A stretch of 64,000 bases of DNA from Streptococcus sanguinis. Its GTDB lineage: Bacteria > Bacillota > Bacilli > Lactobacillales > Streptococcaceae. The notes under the pieces were generated by a model. It was not told the origin of the DNA. It did not search any database and saw only the letters and a list, made by a program, of their open reading frames with translations. Positions 39,364 through 46,698 of the stretch are shown here, in pieces (position 1 is the stretch's first letter; every line of letters starts with the position of its first letter). A program made the position numbers and the translations under genes. The stretch is from assembly GCF_003943735.1 (NCBI RefSeq), contig NZ_RJMV01000007.1, forward strand, positions 1-64,000, written 5' to 3'.

Positions 39364-39399
39364 AAAATCAAGTGACCAAATGTTCATCGCTTGATTTTT
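39364..39399 (+). terminator. Terminator after the epimerase gene
   Basis: AAAATCAAG and CTTGATTTTT pair around a 17-nt loop and are followed by a T-rich stretch. Confidence 0.65.
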
Positions 39400-39701
39400 C
39401 TTTTTGTCAAGCCGCTTTGGCTGAAAAACCGTCTCTGAAATTCACCGTCCCGACTTGCTTCCTAAGCTCATTCTATGGTATAATTACAATAATAATTAAA
39501 CATCAGGTCAATTTCATTACTCTTACTTTTCCATAAGATACAAGGCTAAAACAGCATTTTAGCCTCTTCATTTGAGTAAGCCCTATCAGAAGTCACAGCA
39601 ATCGCTCACTTTCCATTTATCATTTTTAATTTATCATGTGAAGAAATGCGCTAACGCCTGCCTTCTTTTATTTTTTAGACCTTATCACAGAAAGGAATCT
39701 T
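39400..39701 (+). promoter_or_regulatory. rpoY-rnjA promoter and long leader
   Basis: TTGCTT (39455-39460), an 18-bp spacer with TGG, and TATAAT (39479-39484) give a good promoter about 215 bp upstream of rpoY. The leader contains the hairpin GGCTAAAA-cagca-TTTTAGCC (39544-39564), followed by TCTTCATTT. It may be a weak terminator or a stabilising 5' structure. No gene is seen in the leader. Confidence 0.55.
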
Positions 39702-39932
39702 ATGATTTACAAAGTTTTTTATCAGGAAACAAAAGAGCGCAGTCCGCGCCGTGAAAAGACACGTGCCCTTTATTTAGAGGTCGAAGCAGCTAATGAATTG
39801 GAAGGCCGCATTCAGGCTCGTAAGTTAGTCGAAGAAAACGCCCCTTACAATATTGAATTTATTGAGCTCTTGTCTGACAAACACCTCGAATACGAAAAAG
39901 AGTCAGGCACTTTTGAATTGACGGAGTTCTAA
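39702..39932 (+). CDS. rpoY: DNA-directed RNA polymerase subunit epsilon
   Basis: A 76-residue small RNA polymerase subunit found in Firmicutes (DUF1447/YkzG). It begins [20 protein letters not shown] and ends GTFELTEF, as in other streptococci. It binds near the polymerase jaw or secondary-channel side and protects against phage inhibitors in related proteins. It is encoded immediately before rnjA with a 3-bp gap, the standard arrangement. Confidence 0.95.
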   Translation: MIYKVFYQETKERSPRREKTRALYLEVEAANELEGRIQARKLVEENAPYNIEFIELLSDKHLEYEKESGTFELTEF

Positions 39933-39935
39933 CCC

Positions 39936-41618
39936 ATGGCATATACCTTAAAACCCAAAGAAGTTGGCGTTTTTGCGATTGGTGGGTTAGGCGAAATCGG
40001 TAAAAACACCTACGGGATTGAATACCAAAATGAAATCATCATCGTGGATGCCGGTATCAAGTTCCCAGAAGACGACCTGCTAGGAATCGACTATGTCATT
40101 CCCGACTACTCTTATATCGTGGAAAATATTGACCGCGTTAAAGCTGTTCTCATCACCCACGGGCACGAGGACCATATCGGCGGTATTCCTTTCCTGCTCA
40201 AGCAAGCCAATGTTCCTATCTATGCTGGTCCTTTGGCCCTGGCCCTCATTCGCGGCAAGTTAGAAGAGCATGGACTTTTGCGTGATGCCAAGCTCTATGA
40301 AATCAATCAAAACACAGAACTGCAGTTCAAGCATCTGAAAGCTACTTTCTTCCGGACAACCCACTCTATTCCTGAGCCCCTGGGAATTGTCATTCATACG
40401 CCGCAGGGTAAGATTGTCTGTACAGGTGACTTCAAGTTTGACTTTACACCAGTCGGTGAGCCGGCCGACCTGCACCGCATGGCTGCTCTGGGCGAGGAAG
40501 GTGTGCTCTGTCTCCTATCTGACTCGACCAATGCTGAAGTCCCAACCTTTACCAATTCCGAAAAAGTTGTCGGCCAGTCTATCATGAAGATCATTGAAGG
40601 CATTAATGGACGGATTATTTTCGCCTCCTTTGCTTCAAACATCTTCCGGCTCCAGCAGGCAGCAGATGCTGCTGTCAAGACCGGTCGTAAGATTGCGGTC
40701 TTTGGCCGTTCCATGGAAAAGGCTATTGTCAATGGGATTGAGCTGGGCTATATCAAGGTTCCCAAGGACACCTTCATCGAGCCAAATGAACTCAAGGACT
40801 ACCCAGCTGGTGAAGTGTTGATCATGTGTACTGGAAGCCAGGGTGAGCCTATGGCAGCCCTGTCTCGGATTGCCAATGGCACCCACCGTCAGGTTCAGCT
40901 GCAACCAGGAGATACAGTTATCTTCTCATCTAGTCCTATCCCTGGTAATACGACCAGCGTTAACAAGCTGATTAACATCATTTCCGAGGCTGGTGTAGAA
41001 GTGATTCACGGTAAGATTAACAATATCCACACCTCTGGACACGGTGGCCAACAAGAGCAGAAGCTCATGCTTCGCTTGATCAAGCCTAAATATTTCATGC
41101 CAGTCCATGGTGAATACCGTATGCAGAAAGTCCATGCAGGCCTAGCCGTTGATACTGGAGTACCAAAAGACAATATCTTCATCATGAGCAATGGTGATGT
41201 GCTGGCTCTGACAGCTGACTCAGCTCGTATTGCCGGCAGCTTCAACGCTCAGGATATTTATGTTGATGGGAACCGCATTGGTGAAATCGGAGCTGCAGTC
41301 CTGCGCGACCGTAAAGACCTGTCAGAGGACGGTGTGGTTCTGGCCGTTGCGACGGTTGATTTTGAGTCCAAGATGATTTTAGCCGGTCCAGATATTCTCA
41401 GCCGCGGCTTTATCTACATGCGCGAATCAGGTGACCTCATTCGCCAAAGCCAGCGTATTCTTTTCAATGCCATTCGTATTGCACTCAAGAATAAAGATGC
41501 CAGCGTCCAATCTGTCAGCGGCGCTATCGTCAACGCCTTGCGTCCTTTCCTCTACGAAAGCACCGAGCGCGAACCCATTATTATTCCGATGGTGCTTACA
41601 CCAGACGAAGACAACTAA
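39936..41618 (+). CDS. rnjA: Ribonuclease J1
   Basis: A 560-residue metallo-beta-lactamase/beta-CASP nuclease with 5'-3' exonuclease and endonuclease activity in mRNA decay and rRNA maturation. The zinc motif is [13 protein letters not shown]. Further motifs are [20 protein letters not shown], the beta-[14 protein letters not shown] and [12 protein letters not shown], and VHGEYRM. It is coupled to rpoY and ends at a strong hairpin. Confidence 0.96.
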   Translation: MAYTLKPKEVGVFAIGGLGEIGKNTYGIEYQNEIIIVDAGIKFPEDDLLGIDYVIPDYSYIVENIDRVKAVLITHGHEDHIGGIPFLLKQANVPIYAGPLALALIRGKLEEHGLLRDAKLYEINQNTELQFKHLKATFFRTTHSIPEPLGIVIHTPQGKIVCTGDFKFDFTPVGEPADLHRMAALGEEGVLCLLSDSTNAEVPTFTNSEKVVGQSIMKIIEGINGRIIFASFASNIFRLQQAADAAVKTGRKIAVFGRSMEKAIVNGIELGYIKVPKDTFIEPNELKDYPAGEVLIMCTGSQGEPMAALSRIANGTHRQVQLQPGDTVIFSSSPIPGNTTSVNKLINIISEAGVEVIHGKINNIHTSGHGGQQEQKLMLRLIKPKYFMPVHGEYRMQKVHAGLAVDTGVPKDNIFIMSNGDVLALTADSARIAGSFNAQDIYVDGNRIGEIGAAVLRDRKDLSEDGVVLAVATVDFESKMILAGPDILSRGFIYMRESGDLIRQSQRILFNAIRIALKNKDASVQSVSGAIVNALRPFLYESTEREPIIIPMVLTPDEDN

Positions 41619-41653
41619 AAATAAGCTTTGCTAGACTAGCAAAGCTTATTTTT
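41617..41653 (+). terminator. Terminator after rnjA
   Basis: AAAATAAGCTTTGCTA and TAGCAAAGCTTATTTTT make a 16-bp stem with a 3-nt loop, starting at the rnjA stop. Confidence 0.9.
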
Positions 41654-41845
41654 CTGCTTTATTTTTTGTTCGCGAAGCATGCTTGATAATCCAAGCGCAA
41701 CTCGGACTCAATTCTTCCTCTTTCTCAGCCAGAAACAGAGACAACTCATTCAAGGCGCCTGAAATCATATGAGCTGCCATATCCAGATCAATAGAGATAA
41801 GTCTTCCTTCTTTAAATAAAATATCTAATTGCTCACTCGAATGAA
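41646..41845 (-). pseudogene. TetR-family regulator remnant, C-terminal fragment
   Basis: Reading the minus strand to TAA at 41646-41648 gives an open tail: EQLDILFKEGRLISIDLDMA, AHMISGALNELSLFLAE and an end at CAWIIKHASRTKNKAEK. The AHMISGALNELSL segment resembles the last helices of TetR-type ligand domains. No start, RBS or DNA-binding domain is present, and the fragment stops against the next gene. It is a degraded regulator, not related closely to the 6407 remnant. Confidence 0.55.
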
Positions 41846-41849
41846 AGAA

Positions 41850-42263
41850 TTACTTAAATTCATCGCCATCAACACTTAAATAATTTACCAATGTCATGGC
41901 ACCTATATTGAATTCTCCCTCAGGTATATCTATCATGACATGCCAACCAGAATTTTCAATATGATTGAACCTTCCATAAACATCAATAATATCTCCCCCG
42001 CCTTTGGGAGTACCATTTCCGACTTGATTCCATTGCGTTTCTTCCCAATCAATTTGCACTGATTCAATTTTAGGATTTTGTGACTTCACAAATTTTTTAA
42101 TCTCTTCCTCTTGTGACTTTAAATAATCTAGCTGTTTCTCTTTTATGGATTGTAAATTAGCTTTGCCATCTGAAAACAAATTACTCTGTTTTAACATATG
42201 TAGACTACCTACTCCAATAACAAGGGCAATTAGTACCAACCAAATGATTTTATATTTCTTCAT
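41850..42263 (-). CDS. Small membrane-anchored protein, paralogue of the 42368 gene
   Basis: A 137-residue protein with one N-terminal transmembrane helix (about residues 7-24) and a polar external domain. That domain has a charged helix (KEKQLDYLKSQEEEIKKFVK) then a beta-rich part with GNGTPKGGGD and GRFNHIENSGWHVMID. I do not recognise the family. It is about half identical over its length to the frameshifted neighbour at 42368-42786, so the pair arose by tandem duplication. Confidence 0.75.
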   Translation of the reverse strand: MKKYKIIWLVLIALVIGVGSLHMLKQSNLFSDGKANLQSIKEKQLDYLKSQEEEIKKFVKSQNPKIESVQIDWEETQWNQVGNGTPKGGGDIIDVYGRFNHIENSGWHVMIDIPEGEFNIGAMTLVNYLSVDGDEFK

Positions 42264-42367
42264 TCTCTTACTCCTAGACCTTAGAAGTTACATATGCTGT
42301 AATGCATGACCGCTGAAAGGGACATGTTAAATTTACATATAAATTATAATAGATTTTTAAATTGCTA

Positions 42368-42786
42368 TCACTCAAAAATGTCTCCTCCTGCTCGTAGCGG
42401 ACTACCTTGCATGATAGAATCGATATCCGCTTTCCCATTTTCTACATCAACTAAAACACTCCAACTCGAGTCTTCGATATGGTTAAATCCTCCAAAAATT
42501 CTTATCACTTCTCCTCCTCCCCACGGAGTACCATTGCCTACTTCTTCCCAGTTTGTTTCCTCCCAATTAATCTCCACTGACTCAATTTTTGCGTTTTGTG
42601 ACTTGATAAAATCTTTAATTTCTTCCTCATGCTTTTTCAATTCATCCAACTGCTTTTCCTTTATCGTTTGCAAGTTTGGCTTTTTGGTTATACTTTTTTT
42701 AAGCTCTCCTGATTTCCAAGAAAAAAAGCTCCACCGATAATTCCTAGAGTTACTAAAGCTATGGCTATTGTTTTCTGCCTTTTCAT
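42368..42786 (-). pseudogene. Frameshifted paralogue of the small membrane-anchored protein
   Basis: The gene starts at ATG 42784-42786 (MKRQKTIAIALVTLGIIGGA) and runs to a TAA at 42688. The rest (KEKQLDELKKHEEEIKDFIK, GNGTPWGGGE, GGFNHIEDSSW) continues in another frame to 42368. The break falls in a run of seven A on the coding strand (T7 at 42694-42700). One extra A would restore a 139-residue protein aligned end to end with the 137-residue neighbour. It is either a recent pseudogene, a phase-variable gene with a slippery tract, or a sequencing indel. Confidence 0.75.
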
Positions 42787-42825
42787 TTCTTATTCCTTTT
42801 AACAGTCATTATCATTATTATAGCA

Positions 42826-42852
42826 TAAAAAACAGAAGCCAAATTGGCTTCC
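42826..42852 (-). terminator. Terminator after the GNAT gene
   Basis: On the minus strand GAAGCCAA and TTGGCTTC form an 8-bp stem, followed by TGTTTTTT. Confidence 0.75.
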
Positions 42853-42854
42853 GT

Positions 42855-43274
42855 CTATTTGAGAATGGCTCCGTCTAAGCGCTTGATAAAATGATATTTG
42901 GTAATGCCCTTTTGCGGGACATCTGCTAAACTGGCGTAGATTTCATAGCCTTGCTTGATGTAAAAATCCTTGGCTTGATAAGATTTAGTGGACAAGGTAA
43001 TGCTAGTTACTCCAGCTTCTGCAGCCTTTTCTTCTAATTCTGCCAAAAGACTTGCTCCCAAACCTTTTTTATGATGTTCTTTATCCACCACCAAAGCCTT
43101 GATGTGAATGTTTTCCAACACCTGTTGGGCATGGAGCAAGGCAATTAACTGGCCATCTTCCTCCCGCTTTAAATAATAATCTTGAGGTTCAAGTTTTTCA
43201 AGCATATCTGGACCAAAATAGGCTTCATATTGCTCATCGAAAACCCGCTTGATAAAATCATGAAATTTTTCCAT
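42855..43274 (-). CDS. GNAT family N-acetyltransferase
   Basis: A 139-residue acetyltransferase with the acetyl-CoA loop VDKEHHKKGLGASLLAEL and a C-terminal FYIKQGYEIYASL segment. The start is placed at ATG 43274 (MEKFHDF) because GGAGGAGGAGAG lies just upstream; the in-frame codon at 43292 would sit upstream of the RBS. The substrate is unknown. Confidence 0.85.
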   Translation of the reverse strand: MEKFHDFIKRVFDEQYEAYFGPDMLEKLEPQDYYLKREEDGQLIALLHAQQVLENIHIKALVVDKEHHKKGLGASLLAELEEKAAEAGVTSITLSTKSYQAKDFYIKQGYEIYASLADVPQKGITKYHFIKRLDGAILK

Positions 43275-43293
43275 CTCTCTCCTCCTCCACAAA

Positions 43294-43320
43294 AAAGCAG
43301 GGGATATGCCAATCCTCCTG
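43294..43320 (-). terminator. Terminator after glnA
   Basis: On the minus strand AGCAGG and CCTGCT pair, with GGAT/ATCC extending the stem, and are followed by TTTTTTG. It ends glnRA just before the GNAT gene. Confidence 0.75.
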
Positions 43321-43328
43321 CTCTAAGT

Positions 43329-44675
43329 TTAGTATAAATCTAAATAGTTATCCACTTCCCATTGAGAGACAAAGGTTGCATAGCTAGCCCACTCGATACG
43401 CTTAGCTTCTAAGAAGCTCGTATAGATATGCTCGCCAAGAGCCGCTTTAACGACTTCGTCTTCTGTCAAGGCCTTCAAGGCATTGTGAAGAGTAGACGGC
43501 AGGTCTGTAATTCCAGCTTCCTTACGCTCCTCTGGAGTCATGATATAGATGTTTTCTTCGATTGGTGCTGGAGCTTCGATTTTATTCTCAACACCGTGCA
43601 GGCCAACTTCCAAGAGAACAGCCATAGCAATATATGGATTGGCCATCGGGTCAACGGAGCGCAACTCCAAGCGAGTCCCCATACCACGAGAAGCCGGCAC
43701 GCGCACCAACGGTGAACGATTGCGTCCCGCCCAAGCGATATAAACTGGTGCCTCATAGCCAGGAACCAGACGTTTGTATGAGTTAACCGTTGGGTTCATG
43801 ATAGCTGTGTAGTTATAGGCATGGTTAATCAAACCACCCAAGAAATGGTAGGCTGTTTCTGACAGCTGCATACCCTTTGGATCTTCTGGATCGAAGAAGG
43901 CATTATTTCCGTCTTGATCAAAGAGGGACATGTTACAGTGCATACCAGATCCCGCAATGCCAAACTTAGGCTTAGCCATAAAGGTTGCATACAGACCATG
44001 CTTACGAGCAATAGTCTTCACAACCAGCTTGAAAATCTGAATTTTATCACAAGCACGGAGCACTTCGTCATACTTAAAGTCAATCTCGTGCTGGCCGACT
44101 GCGACCTCATGGTGGCTAGCTTCTACTTCAAAGCCCATCTTGGTCAGGACATTGACGATTTCCCGACGGGTATTGTCTGCCAAGTCTGTCGGCGCCAAGT
44201 CAAAATAGCCACCCTTATCATTTACTTCCAGCGTTGGATCGCCATTTTCATCCAGCTTAAAGAGGAAAAACTCTGGCTCTGGTCCGAGGTTAAAGGACTT
44301 GAATCCCAGTTCTTCCATATGCTTGAGGGCACGCTTGAGGTTGCTGCGAGGATCCCCTAGAAACGGTACATGATCTGTCGTATAAACATCACAAATCAGA
44401 CCCGCTACACTGCCATTTTCATCCCCCCAGGGAAAGACCGTCCAAGTATCTAGATCAGGATAAAGATACATATCTGATTCATTGATACGGACAAAACCTT
44501 CAATGGAAGAACCATCAAACATGGCTTTATTGGATAAGACCTTGTCAAGCTGTTCATCCGTGGCAGGAATTTCCACATTCTTCATAGTTCCTAAAATATC
44601 AGAGAACATAAGACGAATAAAGGTAACATTTTTCTCTTTTACTTCGCGACGGATATCAGCTGCTGTAATAGACAT
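43329..44675 (-). CDS. glnA: Glutamine synthetase, type I
   Basis: A 448-residue class I-alpha glutamine synthetase making glutamine from glutamate, ammonia and ATP. Recognisable motifs are [12 protein letters not shown] near residue 52, [41 protein letters not shown], and [17 protein letters not shown] with VRVPASRG. As in Bacillus-type enzymes the C-terminal RIEWASY arginine region, used in feedback inhibition and GlnR interaction, is present. It follows glnR by 31 bp in the same operon. Confidence 0.97.
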   Translation of the reverse strand: MSITAADIRREVKEKNVTFIRLMFSDILGTMKNVEIPATDEQLDKVLSNKAMFDGSSIEGFVRINESDMYLYPDLDTWTVFPWGDENGSVAGLICDVYTTDHVPFLGDPRSNLKRALKHMEELGFKSFNLGPEPEFFLFKLDENGDPTLEVNDKGGYFDLAPTDLADNTRREIVNVLTKMGFEVEASHHEVAVGQHEIDFKYDEVLRACDKIQIFKLVVKTIARKHGLYATFMAKPKFGIAGSGMHCNMSLFDQDGNNAFFDPEDPKGMQLSETAYHFLGGLINHAYNYTAIMNPTVNSYKRLVPGYEAPVYIAWAGRNRSPLVRVPASRGMGTRLELRSVDPMANPYIAMAVLLEVGLHGVENKIEAPAPIEENIYIMTPEERKEAGITDLPSTLHNALKALTEDEVVKAALGEHIYTSFLEAKRIEWASYATFVSQWEVDNYLDLY

Positions 44676-44706
44676 TAAATTTCTCCTTGTAATTCAAACA
44701 AAATAG

Positions 44707-45072
44707 CTATGGTCGACGCATCTGACCAAAGGTTGGCAGAGAAGAAGCAAAACGGCCTTGCTGCAAGATGTCATGATGCAGGGCACGGCGGACATCTTTG
44801 TCACTAATGGTCTTGCGGGACTTGGCTTCACGCTCAGCATATTTCCTCTTAATCGCAGCGATATTATAGCCTTCCGAAATATAATCCTTAATTTCTAAAA
44901 GGCGGTCCATATCATTCAAAGAATACATCCGACGATTTCCCTCATTCCGAGCAGGGGTAATCAGATTCTGGTCTTCATAATAACGGATCTGACGGGCAGA
45001 TAGGTCCGTCAGTTTCATAACACTGCCGATGGGAAAGACTGCCATGTTTCGGCGAAACTCTTTTTCCTTCAT
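44707..45072 (-). CDS. glnR: Nitrogen regulator GlnR (MerR family)
   Basis: A 121-residue MerR-type repressor with HTH FPIGSVMKLTDLSARQIRYY and the wing EDQNLITPARNEGNRRMY. GlnR represses glnRA and other nitrogen genes when glutamine is ample, through contact with feedback-inhibited glutamine synthetase. A perfect GlnR box precedes its own promoter, so autoregulation is expected. Confidence 0.96.
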   Translation of the reverse strand: MKEKEFRRNMAVFPIGSVMKLTDLSARQIRYYEDQNLITPARNEGNRRMYSLNDMDRLLEIKDYISEGYNIAAIKRKYAEREAKSRKTISDKDVRRALHHDILQQGRFASSLPTFGQMRRP

Positions 45073-45093
45073 TCAAATTCCTCTCTACGCACT

Positions 45094-45146
45094 ATTATAG
45101 GACGAAATAAATCTTATGTCAAGAAATAATGTCAGATTTTCTTACA
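45094..45146 (-). promoter_or_regulatory. glnRA promoter and GlnR box
   Basis: On the minus strand TTGACA (plus 45117-45122), 17 bp and TATAAT (plus 45094-45099) form a consensus promoter. Seven bases upstream of the -35 is TGTAAGAAAATCTGACA (minus strand; plus 45130-45146), an exact match to TGTNA-N7-TNACA, the GlnR operator. Confidence 0.9.
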
Positions 45147-45152
45147 CGGATT

Positions 45153-45677
45153 TTATTTTTTCTTTTCAAAGATGGCTCGCAGCCGATCTATATCAGAATT
45201 TACCAGAATTGCAACAAATACTCCCATGAAGGTTTCAAATATTCTGGCAAAGACATACAAGATGGTATCTTCCGGCCGAATGGACAGGGTAATAATCAGC
45301 ATGGCAGATACTCCACCAATGACTCCAGCCTTGTTGTTCATGGCGACATTGGTCATGATTGTCAGCATGGTACAGACCGGCACCAAAAGGAGGGTGACCC
45401 AATACTGCTCCTTAAAAACACTATTGACAATGAAAAATAGCAGAGCGTAAAAACCACCGATGCTATTTCCTAAGATTCGCGATGTCCCGAAGTGGACACT
45501 CTGATCAAAATCCTCACGAAGACTAAAGACTGCAGTCAAAGCACCGATTTGCAGGCCTTTCCAACCAAAAAGCCCAAAGAGCAGTAGAATGATGAAAACA
45601 GCCAGACCGGTCTTAAAGGTACGCATGCCCAGACGAAATTTCGATTTATCAAACTTGTACTTATTGAAATAACTCAT
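45153..45677 (-). CDS. ArAE/FUSC-type aromatic acid exporter family membrane protein
   Basis: A 174-residue membrane protein with four hydrophobic helices (about residues 23-40, 70-90, 93-110 and 115-135) and a charged C-terminus (SDIDRLRAIFEKKK). The segment FRLGMRTFKTGLAVFIILLL, followed by TAVFSLREDFDQSVHFGTSR, is typical of the N-terminal half of FUSC/ArAE-like proteins. The longer cytoplasmic half is missing, as in streptococcal homologues adjoining glnR. The function is unproven. Confidence 0.8.
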   Translation of the reverse strand: MSYFNKYKFDKSKFRLGMRTFKTGLAVFIILLLFGLFGWKGLQIGALTAVFSLREDFDQSVHFGTSRILGNSIGGFYALLFFIVNSVFKEQYWVTLLLVPVCTMLTIMTNVAMNNKAGVIGGVSAMLIITLSIRPEDTILYVFARIFETFMGVFVAILVNSDIDRLRAIFEKKK

Positions 45678-45818
45678 TAGTCTCCTTCCAGGAAATCCTC
45701 CCTCTCTTCATTTTAACATATTTCGCCTCAAAAAAACTCTTTCTGCTTAGGAGATTTCCCACACAAAGAAAAAGCCCTATCTGCTACTGCATCAAGAACT
45801 CTATCCTATCAAACAAAG

Positions 45819-45848
45819 CAGGCTGAGATAATCTTCATCCCAGCCTCG
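45819..45848 (-). terminator. GGCTGGGAT-type terminator after the LysM-CHAP gene
   Basis: GGCTGAGAT (45821-45829) pairs with ATCCCAGCC (45837-45845), with one wobble. It belongs to the same sequence family as the hairpins at 6601 and 30764. Confidence 0.65.
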
Positions 45849-45860
45849 TTGTTATTATCT

Positions 45861-46526
45861 TTAGTTTGGATAAATGTAGGTAACTCCACCCATAAATTCA
45901 TTCGGGTTAAAGTAGCCACGATAGTTGTTAATTTGCTTTTGGCGATTGTAGTTCGCTTCTAGAACTTGAATTGAGCTGTCGCTTTGCACATCTGTCACAT
46001 AAGCAACGTGTCCATATTCACCGCCATCCCAAACTGCAATAGCCCCTGCTACTGGGACATTTCCTGTTGCATAACCCTGAGCACCAGCATTGATTGCCCA
46101 AGTATTAGCATTGCCCCACCAGTTACTTGCCCAAGGCGCCATTTCTTTCACGCCCCAAGTACATTGGCCGATTGGGTAAGAATTGCCATAGTCAGTTGGC
46201 GTATTTAAGACAACATCTTCAGTATCAGATACCAAAGCAGCATCACTTGTCGCTTCATAAGCTGGAGCGCTGTAAGGATTGTATGTCTGAGCCAAAGCAG
46301 TGCCATTTACTTGCAACACATCTCCTGGGTTAATCGTATCAAAAATTGTCTTTCCATTATTGGCAGCAAGTTCGTAAGGATTCATTCCATTGGCACTAGC
46401 AATGGCAAAAAAAGAGTCCCCTTGCTGGACAACATAAGAATCTGCATGAACAGCTTGAGCGCCGATTGTCGCTAACAAAGCTGTGGAAGTTAAACCAAGA
46501 GTCGCTTTAGCAAATGTTTTTTTCAT
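45861..46526 (-). CDS. Secreted LysM-CHAP protein, probable peptidoglycan hydrolase
   Basis: A 221-residue secreted protein. A signal peptide ends near AVHADS (residue 29). A LysM domain follows (SYVVQQGDSFFAIASANGMN, about residues 30-75), and a C-terminal CHAP amidase/endopeptidase domain (about 110-221). The catalytic cysteine lies in GQCTWGVKEMAPWASNWWG and the histidine in YGHVAYVTDV. It should bind peptidoglycan and cut peptide stems or bridges during cell separation. It is monocistronic, between the ArAE gene and the adhesin. Confidence 0.92.
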   Translation of the reverse strand: MKKTFAKATLGLTSTALLATIGAQAVHADSYVVQQGDSFFAIASANGMNPYELAANNGKTIFDTINPGDVLQVNGTALAQTYNPYSAPAYEATSDAALVSDTEDVVLNTPTDYGNSYPIGQCTWGVKEMAPWASNWWGNANTWAINAGAQGYATGNVPVAGAIAVWDGGEYGHVAYVTDVQSDSSIQVLEANYNRQKQINNYRGYFNPNEFMGGVTYIYPN

Positions 46527-46664
46527 AACTGTTTTTCTCCGTATAATTTGATGATAAAAAAATCATACCTCATTTACATGTCAGTTTTTTTAGAGTTATA
46601 TTTTTGTCATGTTACAAATGATTTAGACTTTTGCTACATGAGATTTTGCAGTATTTTTAAAGAT

Positions 46665-46688
46665 AAAAAGGCTAGGGATTCCCTAGCC
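46665..46688 (-). terminator. Terminator after the antigen I/II adhesin gene
   Basis: On the minus strand GGCTAGGG and CCCTAGCC form an 8-bp stem with a 3-nt loop, followed by TTTTTATC. Confidence 0.85.
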
Positions 46689-46698
46689 TCATCTATTA

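Noticed and set aside
46562..46578. A WalR/VicR-like site (TGTAAA-N5-TATGAT on the minus strand) upstream of the LysM-CHAP gene
   Set aside because: Only the first half-site fits TGTWAH; the second is too weak to claim, although CHAP genes are often in that regulon.
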